Below the pieces are notes generated by a model. The model was given only the letters and a program-made list of their open reading frames with translations, searched no databases and had not been told where the DNA came from. This document shows positions 1-8,463 of a stretch of DNA of 64,000 nucleotides, piece after piece. The DNA comes from Silicimonas sp. (GTDB lineage: Bacteria; Pseudomonadota; Alphaproteobacteria; Rhodobacterales; Rhodobacteraceae). The DNA lies in assembly GCA_022824525.1 (NCBI GenBank), contig JAJDZT010000050.1, positions 1 through 64,000 on the forward strand. Direction: 5' to 3'. The position numbers and the translations under genes were made by a program. The first letter of the stretch is position 1. Every line of letters starts with the position of its first letter.

Positions 1-40
1 CATCGATACAACAGAACAAGGCAGTGATAGAGGTGTTCAT
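1..40 (-). mobile_element. Start of a probable IS982-like transposase (partial, runs off the window)
   Basis: Reading the minus strand from the ATG at 40, the first thirteen codons give MNTSITALFCCID before the window ends. From memory, IS982-family transposases begin with an ALFC-x-x-D-D-F-type motif, and this short stretch fits it well. The position, directly downstream of dnaG where rpoD is often found, suits an inserted element. Only thirteen residues are visible and no terminal repeat pair can be checked from one side, so this is a pattern match, not proof. It could be any small ORF. Confidence 0.4.
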
Positions 41-113
41 GAGGGGAATTCCTATCCGTTGTTTAATATTCACGGATACTAAATCAGGTAACGCCTGATC
101 TGGGAATCCCCTC
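41..113. repeat. Nested inverted repeats forming a possible three-way junction
   Basis: An outer stem pairs 41-52 with 103-113 (11 base pairs, A48 bulged, GAGGGGA on the left and TCCCCTC on the right). Inside it are two smaller perfect hairpins: TATCCGT 53-59 with ACGGATA 72-78, and ATCAGG 83-88 with CCTGAT 94-99 (loop TAACG). The set lies between the dnaG stop and the putative transposase start. It may be the sub-terminal structure of the IS or a structured RNA. The base pairing is visible directly; the role is not. Confidence 0.55.
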
Positions 114-154
114 ACCCTCGCTTAAGCAGAATCCGGGTTAACCACAGAAGCGAA

Positions 155-2101
155 TCAGCGACGGTCCTTGCGACCGCCCTTGCTGTAATCGATTCGCTCG
201 ATGAGGGCATCGAAATCCCGCTTTTCGTCCCTGCTCAACCGCGCCCCATTCGACCCGGTGTCATATTCCGTTTTGTCCTCGCGTCCCGCCTTGCCGGCGG
301 TGGTCAATCCCTCGGCCACCTGGCGCAGGCGCCATGTCAGCCCTTCGTCCGCCAAACCTTCGATGTCGCGTGCGGCATCCTCGATCTCTGACCGCGCACC
401 ACGTCTCGCCGAAAGCTTTGCCAATTCTTCCGCCACGGACATTGCGGCCATATCCTTGTCGACATTTGGCTGCACTCCGGGGCAGATGCGGACATGGCGG
501 GGCGCGAAGAGCTTTTCAAGGGCGTCGGCCCCACAAAATGCTTCGATCTCTTCACGATTGCTGCCATCAACGCTGATGAGCGCCTGTCGGACAAGCTCGT
601 GCTCCGGTTTTGTGGTCTCCAGACGCTCAAGATCCGCTTCGAATTCGTCCACCAGTTCAGGATGGGTGACAAGCGTCGCGAGGATAACGGCTTCCTTCAA
701 TTGCTCTTCGAAGGCCGCATTTGTCGCGGCGAGACTGCTGGCCTTGGTTTCCACCATGGGCTTCACAGGCTGGAACCGAGCGCCCCTTGGTTGCCAACTG
801 CCCTTTGACTGTGGGCGAGCGCCATCAAAGAGCGAGCGGCGAAGGCGATTCACCTCCTCGCCGTAGTGACGCTGAAGCGAGCGGTCGCGCACCTTTAGAA
901 TTGCCTCCCGCAGCGCGCGGTCGAGCGCGGCCTTGCGCTCTGGGCTATCAAAGGTTTTGCCTTCCGTTTCCCGGCGCCAGAGGAGTTGAACCAGCGGGAT
1001 CGATTGATCGATCAGTTTTTGCATGGCCCCTGCCCCTTGAGCCTTCAGGAGGTCGTCCGGGTCCTGACCTTCCGGCATCAGGCAAAAGCGAAGCGCTTTG
1101 CCGGCTTCGAGGAGCGGGAGTGCAAGGTCGATCACACGCATTGCTGCCCGGAGACCGGCATTGTCCCCGTCGAGTGCGATGATCGGTTCGTCGTGCATCC
1201 GCCAGAGCAGCTGGAGCTGGTCTTCGGTGATCGCGGTGCCGAGAGGCGCGACGGTCGATTTGAACCCGGCTTCGGAGAGCGCGATCACGTCCATGTAGCC
1301 TTCGGCCACGATGAGCGGCCTGGCACCGGCGGCCTCCCGCGCGGGACCAAGATTGTAGAGGCTGCGGCCCTTGTCGAAGAGTTCGGTCTCTGGTGAGTTC
1401 AGGTATTTGGCATTGTCGGTCGGGTCCATCGCACGTCCACCAAATGCAATGGCGCGACCACGGGCGTCGCGGATCGGGAACATGATCCGGTCGCGAAACG
1501 TGTCATAGGGTTTCTTGCCCTGGTTCGAAGGCTTCGCGAGACCCGCGGCAAGGATCAGGTCCGCTTCAACGCCTTTGCCGGTCAGATGATCCCAGAGGTT
1601 TTGCCACCCCGGCGGCGCGAAGCCGATTTCCCAGCGGTCGAGTGTCGCGTCATCCAACCCGCGGCCGGCAAGGTAATCACGGGCCGCCCCGGCGCTTCCT
1701 GTCTTCAGTTGCAGGCGGAAGAACTGAACAGCCTGCTCCATGACATCGACAAGCTGGGTGCGGCGGTCTGCCTTCTCCTGCGCCTTGGGATCGCGGGCGG
1801 GCATTTGCATCCCCGCTTCCTTGGCCAAGATCTCCACCGCTTCCATGAAACCCACATTTTCGGTCTCACGGACAAAGGAGAAAAGGTCGCCCTTCGCGTG
1901 ACAACCAAAGCAATAGTAAAAGCCCTTCCGGTCATCGACATGGAAGGAGGCCGTCTTTTCCTGGTGGAAAGGGCATGGGGCCCAGAGATCGCCCTTGCCC
2001 GGGTTCGATTTCCGCTGATCCCACGTGACCTTTCGACCGACCACCTGCGCAAGCGAGGTGCGGGATTTCAACTCATCGAGGAAGCCGGGCGGGAGACTCA
2101 T
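155..2101 (-). CDS. dnaG: DNA primase DnaG
   Basis: Makes the RNA primers for DNA replication. The 648-residue length suits bacterial primases. An N-terminal CHC2 zinc ribbon is seen as C43, H46, C64 and C67 (CPFH then CFGC). The catalytic core carries the TOPRIM motifs EGYMD at 267-271 and DGD at 311-313, which hold the metal-binding acidic residues. The C-terminal third, expected to bind the helicase DnaB, is less conserved. The ATG start leads straight into the expected [11 protein letters not shown] opening. rpoD, often the downstream neighbour, is not in view; a possible IS begins there instead. The 5' side faces soxG, 113 bases away, with a repeat element between them. Confidence 0.97.
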   Translation of the reverse strand: MSLPPGFLDELKSRTSLAQVVGRKVTWDQRKSNPGKGDLWAPCPFHQEKTASFHVDDRKGFYYCFGCHAKGDLFSFVRETENVGFMEAVEILAKEAGMQMPARDPKAQEKADRRTQLVDVMEQAVQFFRLQLKTGSAGAARDYLAGRGLDDATLDRWEIGFAPPGWQNLWDHLTGKGVEADLILAAGLAKPSNQGKKPYDTFRDRIMFPIRDARGRAIAFGGRAMDPTDNAKYLNSPETELFDKGRSLYNLGPAREAAGARPLIVAEGYMDVIALSEAGFKSTVAPLGTAITEDQLQLLWRMHDEPIIALDGDNAGLRAAMRVIDLALPLLEAGKALRFCLMPEGQDPDDLLKAQGAGAMQKLIDQSIPLVQLLWRRETEGKTFDSPERKAALDRALREAILKVRDRSLQRHYGEEVNRLRRSLFDGARPQSKGSWQPRGARFQPVKPMVETKASSLAATNAAFEEQLKEAVILATLVTHPELVDEFEADLERLETTKPEHELVRQALISVDGSNREEIEAFCGADALEKLFAPRHVRICPGVQPNVDKDMAAMSVAEELAKLSARRGARSEIEDAARDIEGLADEGLTWRLRQVAEGLTTAGKAGREDKTEYDTGSNGARLSRDEKRDFDALIERIDYSKGGRKDRR

Positions 2102-2136
2102 GCGGCGAGTATCGTGCCCGCGACGGTCGGGAGCAA

Positions 2137-2194
2137 GGGGGCGCTGCCCCCGTCACCTTCGGTGCCTCCCCCGGGATATTTTTGCCAGGAAGAA
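2137..2194 (+). repeat. Intergenic hairpin plus GGGATATTTT element, copy 1
   Basis: Two hairpins in series (GGGGGC 2137-2142 with GCCCCC 2146-2151; CACC 2154-2157 with GGTG 2161-2164) are followed by a CCTCCCCC stretch and a 25-base tail, 2170-2194, containing GGGATATTTT and GCCAGGAAGAA. The tail differs at one base from the tail of the copy after katG (42272-42296, opposite strand). The same hairpin-tail layout follows soxB. This copy points against soxG and dnaG and sits in the dnaG leader. Confidence 0.7.
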
Positions 2195-2214
2195 GGCCGA
2201 TTTAGATCAATTTT

Positions 2215-2742
2215 TCAGAGCTTTGTTCGCGCATCGACATGTTTCATCGCACGTTCAAGCTCATGGATGAGTGTTTGCGTCATGGATCGGAAGACCATGA
2301 TTTCAAAACGAAAAGGCCCGACCCTCGTGAGGCTTGCTGTCATGTGTCCAACAAGTGTCCTTGCCGTTCCGCCTTCCGGAAAGACCGCGTCACGCAGGTC
2401 GAGAGGCGTCACGCGCGCCAGCACGTCGCGGGCGGCGGCCCCTTCCAGCGCGACAACAGTCCAGGCGTCCGACTGATCGGCGACAGCGGCCCCCTCGCAG
2501 TCGAGGGGAGCGCCGAGAATCATGGCCTGTCCGGGACCGACGGAGAGAGCGCGACCGGCCTTGACCTCGACCACTTCGCCCGGCCCGGGAAAGCCGCCCA
2601 GCGTTTTCGAGACGGCACTTTTCTTGCGATTGAAGGGGGCGACCCAGGTGATGGCCTGCGGTTGAGCATCTTCAAGGATTGCCTTGCCGATTTCTATTGG
2701 AAGCAGGCCGTCGGTGGCGGGTCTGGCGATAAGCTTAGCCAC
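2215..2742 (-). CDS. soxG: Sarcosine oxidase gamma subunit
   Basis: Smallest of the two non-flavin structural subunits that complete heterotetrameric sarcosine oxidase, which turns sarcosine and tetrahydrofolate into glycine, methylene-tetrahydrofolate and hydrogen peroxide. The 175-residue protein has the gamma-subunit pattern, with a PFNRKKSAV stretch near residue 37 and a C-terminal domain related to the GcvT fold. It is the last gene of the soxBDAG operon and overlaps the end of soxA by eight bases, which suggests translational coupling. Identification rests on sequence pattern plus this gene order. Confidence 0.92.
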   Translation of the reverse strand: MAKLIARPATDGLLPIEIGKAILEDAQPQAITWVAPFNRKKSAVSKTLGGFPGPGEVVEVKAGRALSVGPGQAMILGAPLDCEGAAVADQSDAWTVVALEGAAARDVLARVTPLDLRDAVFPEGGTARTLVGHMTASLTRVGPFRFEIMVFRSMTQTLIHELERAMKHVDARTKL

Positions 2743-5668
2743 GCATCCGCCCTCCCTCTTCGTCGAAGGCCACCGGGTGGGTGAGTTCTACGGCAAAATC
2801 GAGACCGCGGAGGTGATCGACGAACCGCATGTCTTCGCCCAGTCGGTCCGGTCCTGACTTGACGAAGCCGAGGGCAAGCGGTGTTTCCAGCGTCGGCGAA
2901 TAGCAAACCGAGGTTGTGTAGCCTTGAGCGTTTGCGCGTGTCGGCGCGGCCCCACGCTCGAAAAGGAACCCGCCTGCCGTCATCTCGTTCTGCGGGTCTT
3001 TCGGACGAAGCCCGACAAGCCGTTCGCGGCTCGGGTCCAGCAACCCTTGTCGCGCGGCCAGGGCCTTGCCGATGAACTCTTTCTTGCGGCTCATCATGCC
3101 CTGCATGCCGATGTCGAACGCGGTGGTCCGCCCGTGGATTTCAGCATGGGTGATGAAGCCTTTCTCGATCCGCAGCACGTTCAAGGCTTCCATGCCATAT
3201 GCGCCACCGCCAAAGCTTTCGGCCTGAGCAAGAAGCAGTCGCCAAAGCGATGCGCCATAGCGGGCAGGCACGGCCAGTTCATATCCACGCTCACCGGAGA
3301 AAGAGATGCGGAAAAGGCGGCCGGGCACGCCTGAGACATGGACATCCCGGCATGACATGAAAGGCCAGTCAGCGTCCGTCACATCTTCATCGACAAGCGT
3401 ATCGAGCACGGCTTGCGCCTTCGGGCCGGCCACGGCGAATTGCGCCCATTGCTCGGTTGCCGACACCAGCCGGACGTTCAGATCGGGGCGAAGTCCCTGC
3501 GCAACGAATTCGAGATGCGCCATCACCGGCCCCGCGGCTGCGGTCGTGGTTGTCATCAGGTAGTGGTTCGCACCCAGCCGCGCCGTGGTGCCATCGTCCA
3601 TCACGTGACCGTCTTCGCGAAGCATGAGGCCGTAGCGGACACGCCCCTCTTTCAAGGTCGAAAAGGTGTTCGTGTAAACGAAGTCGAGGAAGGCTCCGGC
3701 ATCCGGTCCTTGAATGTCGATCTTGCCGAGCGTCGAGACATCCGCGACGCCAACCCGTTCCCGTACCATCCTGACTTCGCGGTCGCAGGCCTCCCGCCAC
3801 GTCGCCTCTCCCGGTTCCGGGAAATAGGACGGGCGATACCAGAGACCTGCCTCGATCATAGGCGCTCCCGCTTTCACGCTGGCCGCGTGGCTGGTGGTGA
3901 AACGCTCGGGCGCGAAGCCCTTGCCGGAATGCCCCGCCCCCATCGAAGAAATGGCCACCGGTGTGTACGGTGGGCGGAAAGTCGTGGTGCCTGTGTCTGC
4001 AATGGTGCGTCCCGTCGCATCTGCCAGTAGCGCGAGGGCCGTGACGTTCGACCCTTTGCCCTGATCGGTTGCCATACCTTGGGTGGTGTAGCGCTTCATG
4101 TGCTCGACCGACCGGAAGTTCTCCTTTGCGGCCAGCGTGACGTCCTTGGTGGTGACGTCGTTCTGAAGATCAAGCCAGGACCGACCCGGCGCCTCGACCA
4201 CCCATTTGGGCGACAGGCGATATGGAGTGTCATCCGCCTCGGGCAAGGCGACGAAGGAAGACTTCCGGCCCAGAGCCGTCAGTGCGTCGGAGGCGGCCCG
4301 AATGCCGTCCTCCAGGCAGGCCCGGCTCGAGAACACACCGTTTGCCGCGCCGCATGGGATGAGACCGGGCACCGCATTTTCGCGTGGTACGAAGGCGGCG
4401 ATGTCCTCGTTCCAAACCGGTCGCCCGTTCATGTGGCACGTCAGGTGGACCGCCGGGTTCCAACCACCCGACACGGCAAGCGCGTCGGCGCCGATGCGAA
4501 GCGTTCCTCCACCCGGCTTGCGAATGGTGATCCCTTCCAACCGCAAGCGCCCCTGTGTTTCGATAACATCGGCGCCCGGATAGAAGGGCCAGTCCCCGGA
4601 GGTCGTTGCGTCCTCGCGCGTGTCGATCAATGCGGCAACCTTGATGCCAGCCTCGGTCAAATCCGCAGCGGTTCGGTGTGCATCGTCGTTATTGCCAAAG
4701 ACGGCAATCCTTTGGCCCGGACTGACGCCGTATCGGTGAAGATAGGTACGGATGGCCGCGGCCGACATGATCCCGGGCCGGTCGTTCATCGGAAAGGCGA
4801 TTGAACGTTCGAGCGCGCCTGCCGCAAGGATCGCGCGACCGGCCGTGATGCGCCAGAAGCAGGTGGGGGGCGGCCCTTCGCCCGGGGTCACATGAAGTGC
4901 GACCCTTTCAAGCGCGCCATATGTACCATTGTCGTATGCCCCGGTGACCGTCGTCCGGGTCATGACACGGACATTGCCTCTCGCCGCGAGCCTGGCAACC
5001 CTTGCGTCAGCCCAAACGTCACCGCTTTCGCCATCGATCGTCTCGCGTTCGGAAAGCAGACGCCCGCCAACGCGGTTTTCTTCCGTCGCGAGGATCACGT
5101 CGGCACCCGCCTCCGCTGCGGCTTCGGCTGCCATCAGTCCCGACGGACCTGCCCCGACAACAAGAACATCGCAATGGGCGTAAGCCTTTTCCGACCGGTC
5201 CGGGTCGGGCGCACCCGAGAGCGCGCCGAGCCCCGCGGCGCGGCGAATGATGGGCTCGTAAAGCGCTTCCCAGAAGGCACGCGGCCACATGAAGGTCTTG
5301 TAGTAGAACCCGGCGGCAAGGAAGGGCGAAAAAAGGTCGTTGATGGCCATCGCATCGAACTTGAGAGACGGCCAACGGTTCTGGCTGCGCGCAATCAGCC
5401 CGTCGTAAACCTCCTGCATCGTGGCCTGCGTGTTGGGGGCGATGTCGATGCCGGGGCCGACGGAAATCAACGCGTTCGGTTCGTCCGAACCCGCAGTCAC
5501 CACGCCGCGCGGGCGATGGTACTTGAAGGATCGCCCCATCAAGGCAACGTCATTGGCCAGAAGCGCGGAAGCGACGGTGTCGCCGTCAAACGCCTCGATG
5601 GGCTTGCCGTCAAACGAAAAGCGTATCGGTCGGTCCCGATCGATCAGCCCTCTGCCGGCAACCCTCAT
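2735..5668 (-). CDS. soxA: Sarcosine oxidase alpha subunit
   Basis: Large subunit of tetrameric sarcosine oxidase, 977 residues. The N-terminal part (about 15-95) resembles the 2Fe-2S-like fold of this family. A dinucleotide-binding motif GAGPSG lies at 172-177, followed by a nucleotide-binding domain. The C-terminal third, from about residue 600, is a GcvT-type folate-binding domain. The open frame reaches 5764, but the ATG at 5668 starts the conserved MRVAGRGLIDRD sequence and overlaps the soxD stop as ATGA, so that start is chosen. Known biochemistry places NAD+ and part of the folate chemistry here, with channelling of the methylene group to folate. Confidence 0.96.
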   Translation of the reverse strand: MRVAGRGLIDRDRPIRFSFDGKPIEAFDGDTVASALLANDVALMGRSFKYHRPRGVVTAGSDEPNALISVGPGIDIAPNTQATMQEVYDGLIARSQNRWPSLKFDAMAINDLFSPFLAAGFYYKTFMWPRAFWEALYEPIIRRAAGLGALSGAPDPDRSEKAYAHCDVLVVGAGPSGLMAAEAAAEAGADVILATEENRVGGRLLSERETIDGESGDVWADARVARLAARGNVRVMTRTTVTGAYDNGTYGALERVALHVTPGEGPPPTCFWRITAGRAILAAGALERSIAFPMNDRPGIMSAAAIRTYLHRYGVSPGQRIAVFGNNDDAHRTAADLTEAGIKVAALIDTREDATTSGDWPFYPGADVIETQGRLRLEGITIRKPGGGTLRIGADALAVSGGWNPAVHLTCHMNGRPVWNEDIAAFVPRENAVPGLIPCGAANGVFSSRACLEDGIRAASDALTALGRKSSFVALPEADDTPYRLSPKWVVEAPGRSWLDLQNDVTTKDVTLAAKENFRSVEHMKRYTTQGMATDQGKGSNVTALALLADATGRTIADTGTTTFRPPYTPVAISSMGAGHSGKGFAPERFTTSHAASVKAGAPMIEAGLWYRPSYFPEPGEATWREACDREVRMVRERVGVADVSTLGKIDIQGPDAGAFLDFVYTNTFSTLKEGRVRYGLMLREDGHVMDDGTTARLGANHYLMTTTTAAAGPVMAHLEFVAQGLRPDLNVRLVSATEQWAQFAVAGPKAQAVLDTLVDEDVTDADWPFMSCRDVHVSGVPGRLFRISFSGERGYELAVPARYGASLWRLLLAQAESFGGGAYGMEALNVLRIEKGFITHAEIHGRTTAFDIGMQGMMSRKKEFIGKALAARQGLLDPSRERLVGLRPKDPQNEMTAGGFLFERGAAPTRANAQGYTTSVCYSPTLETPLALGFVKSGPDRLGEDMRFVDHLRGLDFAVELTHPVAFDEEGGRMRG

Positions 5669-5925
5669 TTCCCGGCCTCCGCCAAGCTCAAGGTGCGATG
5701 GGTCACATGGGTCGTTGTATCCCGTACTGCCACCAGCCAGGACCCGCAGGGACCGTGATACCAAAGCTCGCTGGTTGTTCCTGCCGGATTGTCGCGATTG
5801 TGCACATAGTCAACCCATTCCTGCGGGTTGGCCGTTTCATCTGGTCGCAAAAGTGCAAGGGCATCGCCCTTGTAAGTGAACTCGCGAAGGTCACGGTCGC
5901 CGCAATGAGGACAGGTCAGTCGCAT
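5665..5925 (-). CDS. soxD: Sarcosine oxidase delta subunit
   Basis: Zinc-binding small subunit of tetrameric sarcosine oxidase, 86 residues, the family's normal size. The N-terminal CPHCG at residues 5-9 and the later WYHGPCGSW motif supply the expected zinc ligands (two Cys, then His and Cys). It lies between soxB and soxA in the standard order. Its stop overlaps the soxA start (ATGA). The 102-base gap to soxB holds a hairpin-rich repeat, so relative expression of soxB and soxDAG could be set there. Confidence 0.95.
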   Translation of the reverse strand: MRLTCPHCGDRDLREFTYKGDALALLRPDETANPQEWVDYVHNRDNPAGTTSELWYHGPCGSWLVAVRDTTTHVTHRTLSLAEAGK

Positions 5926-5948
5926 ACGCCCTCCCTGAATATTGCCGG

Positions 5949-6017
5949 CCCCGAAATATCCTGGGGGAGCGCGAGGGGGTGAAACCCCCTCGCCGGAGCG
6001 ACGCCGAAAGGCGGCGC
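5949..6017 (-). repeat. Intergenic hairpin plus GGATATTT element, copy 2
   Basis: Read on the minus strand just after the soxB stop: an eight-base-pair stem with a GAAA/TTTC loop and one mismatch (5998-6005 with 6010-6017), then a perfect nine-base-pair hairpin (GCGAGGGGG 5971-5979 with CCCCCTCGC 5985-5993), then the tail at 5949-5969 with CTCCCCC and GGATATTT. This matches the layout of the copies at 2137-2194 and 42272-42360, although this tail diverges after GGATATTT. It could act as a 3'-end stabiliser or partial terminator for soxB. Confidence 0.65.
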
Positions 6018-6027
6018 AAAAACCCGG

Positions 6028-7281
6028 TCAGTGGAGGTTGTGCTGGGCACCGGTCCCCTCCTCGTCCATGAGACCCCGGCCCGTTTCGAACCGGTCCAGC
6101 CGGAAGCCCGCGGCCGTCTCGTGCAACTCTCCTGTCGCCACAAGATGCGCCGTGGCAAACCCGGAGGCCGGGACCGCTTTGAAGCCGCCGTAGCACCAGC
6201 CGCAGTTGAGGGTCAGGCCCTCGATATGGGTCTTGTCTATGATCGGAGAGCCATCGGGCGACATGTCCATGATCCCGCCCCAGCTTCGCAGCACCCGTGC
6301 CTGCCCGATCATCGGCATCAGCGCCATGCCCGCCTCCATGACATGTTCTTTCATGGGCAGGTTCCCGCGTTGCGCATAGCTCGCGTAGAAATCGATGTCG
6401 CCGCCGAAGACGAGCCCGCCCTTGTCGGACTGGCTGATATAGAAATGGCCCATGCCGAAGCTGACGACATGGTCGATGCAGGGCTTCAGTCCCTCGGTGA
6501 CGAAGGCCTGAAGCACATGGCTCTCAATCGGCAGGCGCATGCCCGCCATGGCGGCCACCTCGCTGGATCGGCCCGCGACGACCATGGCCACTTTTTTCGC
6601 CCGGATCGCGCCACGCGTGGTCTGCACGCCGGTGACCCGACCGTTCTCGATATCGATGCCGGTCACTTCGCATTGCTGGATCAAATCGACACCGCGCTGG
6701 TCGGCGCCGCGTGCATATCCCCAGGCGACGGCGTCGTGGCGCGCCGTGCCACCGCGAGGGTGAAAGAGCCCGCCATAGACGGGGAACCGCGCATTGTCGA
6801 AATCGAGATAGGGCAAGTGGCGGCGCACACCTTCACGATCGAGCAGAATGGCATCATCGCCCTGGTTGATCATCGCGTTGCCGCGCCGGGCAAACGCATC
6901 GCGCTGCCCATCGGAATGGAACAGATTGATCAGCCCGCGTTGCGAGTGCATGACGTTGTAGTTGAGGTCGGCCTCAAGCCCTTCCCAAAGCTTCAGGGAA
7001 TGGCTGTAGAACTCCGAGTTGCCGGGCAGGAAATAGTTCGCGCGCACGATCGTCGTGTTGCGCCCGACATTCCCGCCACCAAGATATCCCTTTTCAAGCA
7101 CCGCAACATTCGTGATGCCGTGGTTGCGGGCCAGATAGTAGGCCGTCGACAATCCGTGACCGCCGCCACCTATGATGATGACATCGTATTCCTGCTTTGG
7201 CTCCGGATCACGCCAGACAGGCTTCCAGCCAGATTGGCCGCGCAGACCTTCGAGGAACACCTTGAAACCGGAGTATCGCAT
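6028..7281 (-). CDS. soxB: Sarcosine oxidase beta subunit
   Basis: FAD-binding catalytic subunit of tetrameric sarcosine oxidase, where sarcosine is oxidised at the flavin. The 417-residue length equals the family's usual length when the start is the ATG at 7281 (MRYSGFKVFLEG); the open frame extends further upstream, to 7395, but that part overlaps the TetR gene and is not conserved. The Rossmann motif GGGGHG lies at 38-43, followed by a typical DAO-fold (D-amino-acid-oxidase type) protein. It is first in soxBDAG and lies 73 bases downstream of a TetR gene on the same strand. Confidence 0.96.
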   Translation of the reverse strand: MRYSGFKVFLEGLRGQSGWKPVWRDPEPKQEYDVIIIGGGGHGLSTAYYLARNHGITNVAVLEKGYLGGGNVGRNTTIVRANYFLPGNSEFYSHSLKLWEGLEADLNYNVMHSQRGLINLFHSDGQRDAFARRGNAMINQGDDAILLDREGVRRHLPYLDFDNARFPVYGGLFHPRGGTARHDAVAWGYARGADQRGVDLIQQCEVTGIDIENGRVTGVQTTRGAIRAKKVAMVVAGRSSEVAAMAGMRLPIESHVLQAFVTEGLKPCIDHVVSFGMGHFYISQSDKGGLVFGGDIDFYASYAQRGNLPMKEHVMEAGMALMPMIGQARVLRSWGGIMDMSPDGSPIIDKTHIEGLTLNCGWCYGGFKAVPASGFATAHLVATGELHETAAGFRLDRFETGRGLMDEEGTGAQHNLH

Positions 7282-7354
7282 GGAAGCAGATTTGCAGGCG
7301 AACTGCATCTGCGCAATGCCGGTTTGCGACGTCTCGCGACGAAATCTGACGGTG

Positions 7355-7894
7355 TCAGGCGAGGATGCGCTCAACCAAATCGGAAAGTGCCTCAACCGTT
7401 CCCGAGGTGCCGCGGCTGGCGAGGTCGTCTAACCCGACATAGGCACCATAGACCAACACTGCGAGTTCTGGCGGTCGGTCACAGGAGACCAACAATTCGG
7501 CAAGATATGCCATGCGCGCCCGATCGACCTCTACAACTCCAGCGGCAACAAGCGGTTCATGAAGCGACCACGCCCGGATCGCGGGTTCAACGGCAAACCC
7601 ACCGTAGCGCTCCGGGGCAGCCTCACTGGCCATAGTCGCCAGCCGACGGAGCCGAGCTTGCAGTTCGGGAATTACGGAAAGCGCGTCGATGATGTCGCTC
7701 ACCGCCTTTTCACGCCAATGGGCGAGCATAGCGGCATGAAAGCTCGGTACATCCTTGAAATGCCAGTAGAAGGAACCCTTTGTCGAGTTCATGCGGCGGG
7801 CCAGCACCTCCGCCTTCAGCGCCTTGGAGCCAAGCTCGGACAACGCCCGAAACCCTTCGATAATCCAGTCTTCTTTGGTGAGGCGATTTGTCAT
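7355..7894 (-). CDS. TetR family transcriptional regulator
   Basis: 179 residues. The N-terminal helix-turn-helix domain (about residues 5-52) shows the TetR pattern, with LKAEVLARRMNSTKGSFYWHF as recognition region. The C-terminal half, the expected ligand-binding domain, is not recognisable beyond the family. Two near-identical 14-base sites lie immediately upstream, between this gene and the divergent membrane-protein gene at 7976, so it most likely represses itself and that neighbour. The sox genes follow on the same strand 73 bases downstream and might be read through, but that is inference. Confidence 0.88.
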   Translation of the reverse strand: MTNRLTKEDWIIEGFRALSELGSKALKAEVLARRMNSTKGSFYWHFKDVPSFHAAMLAHWREKAVSDIIDALSVIPELQARLRRLATMASEAAPERYGGFAVEPAIRAWSLHEPLVAAGVVEVDRARMAYLAELLVSCDRPPELAVLVYGAYVGLDDLASRGTSGTVEALSDLVERILA

Positions 7895-7903
7895 CGCAAC
7901 ACC

Positions 7904-7953
7904 ATACGGTGGCGTATTGTCTTCAGCAAGCGCTTAAACATACGCTACCGTAT
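7904..7953. promoter_or_regulatory. Paired TetR operator sites
   Basis: ATACGGTGGCGTAT at 7904-7917 and ATACGCTACCGTAT at 7940-7953 are inverted copies of one 14-base site: the reverse complement of the first differs from the second at a single base, and each is an imperfect palindrome (ATACG...CGTAT). They lie in the 81-base gap between divergent genes, one near each start codon, which is where a TetR repressor controlling both directions would bind. Confidence 0.75.
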
Positions 7954-7975
7954 GGAATTACTTCAGGAGAACCCC

Positions 7976-8392
7976 ATGGCCCATCCCTGCTTCAACCGAC
8001 CCATTGGACTGGCAGCTCTGTTGTTTGCCTCGACGGCACTCATCCACGCTTTTCTTGGCGGACCGGAGATCAATGCACCTGTTCAGGCGAGCACGCTCGA
8101 TCCTGTTGTACGCGCGGTCTCTGCCGTAGTTTGGCACGCCTTGACAGCGTTGTTTCTGGTGCTCGCACTCGCGCTTTGGTGGGCTGCCCGGCATCCCAAC
8201 ACACCGCTATTGCTGGCAACACTTGCCCTGACCCTCAGCTTCAGCGCGATTTTCTTGCTTGTTGGCAGTCTGGAACTCGGAAACCTGAGCGAGATGCCGC
8301 AATGGACACTGTTTGCGGCTATCGCGATTTGTCTGGGACTTGGGCTGCGTGGCCAACGTAGGGCGAGAGAACGTTCCACCGCAGCATTTTGA
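7976..8392 (+). CDS. Four-helix membrane protein, probable target of the divergent TetR
   Basis: 138 residues starting at the ATG at 7976, with AGGAGA six bases upstream. Four hydrophobic segments are seen at about residues 10-28, 46-68, 74-96 and 108-124, separated by short loops; the C-terminus is Arg-rich and so probably cytoplasmic. I do not recognise a named family. It is divergent from the TetR gene with the paired operator between them, so it is probably induced by the TetR ligand. A role in export or membrane stress would fit but nothing in the sequence shows it. Confidence 0.75.
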   Translation: MAHPCFNRPIGLAALLFASTALIHAFLGGPEINAPVQASTLDPVVRAVSAVVWHALTALFLVLALALWWAARHPNTPLLLATLALTLSFSAIFLLVGSLELGNLSEMPQWTLFAAIAICLGLGLRGQRRARERSTAAF

Positions 8393-8410
8393 GAAGTTTG
8401 TTGTCGCGCG

Positions 8411-8442
8411 ACGCTGCCCAACACATTGGGGTCGGGCAGCGT
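8411..8442. terminator. Inverted repeat between convergent genes
   Basis: ACGCTGCCC at 8411-8419 pairs perfectly with GGGCAGCGT at 8434-8442 across a 14-base loop. It lies in the 71-base gap between the membrane-protein gene (plus) and the dehydrogenase gene (minus), where a bidirectional terminator is expected. No T tract follows on either side, so termination strength is uncertain. Confidence 0.45.
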
Positions 8443-8463
8443 GGCCAAGGACTCCGGCGCGAG

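Noticed and set aside
1586..2476. A 296-codon plus-strand ORF over dnaG
   Set aside because: It is a shadow of the dnaG frame in high-GC DNA, with no domain and no ribosome site.
5669..5764. A longer start for soxA
   Set aside because: These codons overlap soxD and do not resemble the family; the ATGA-coupled ATG at 5668 fits.
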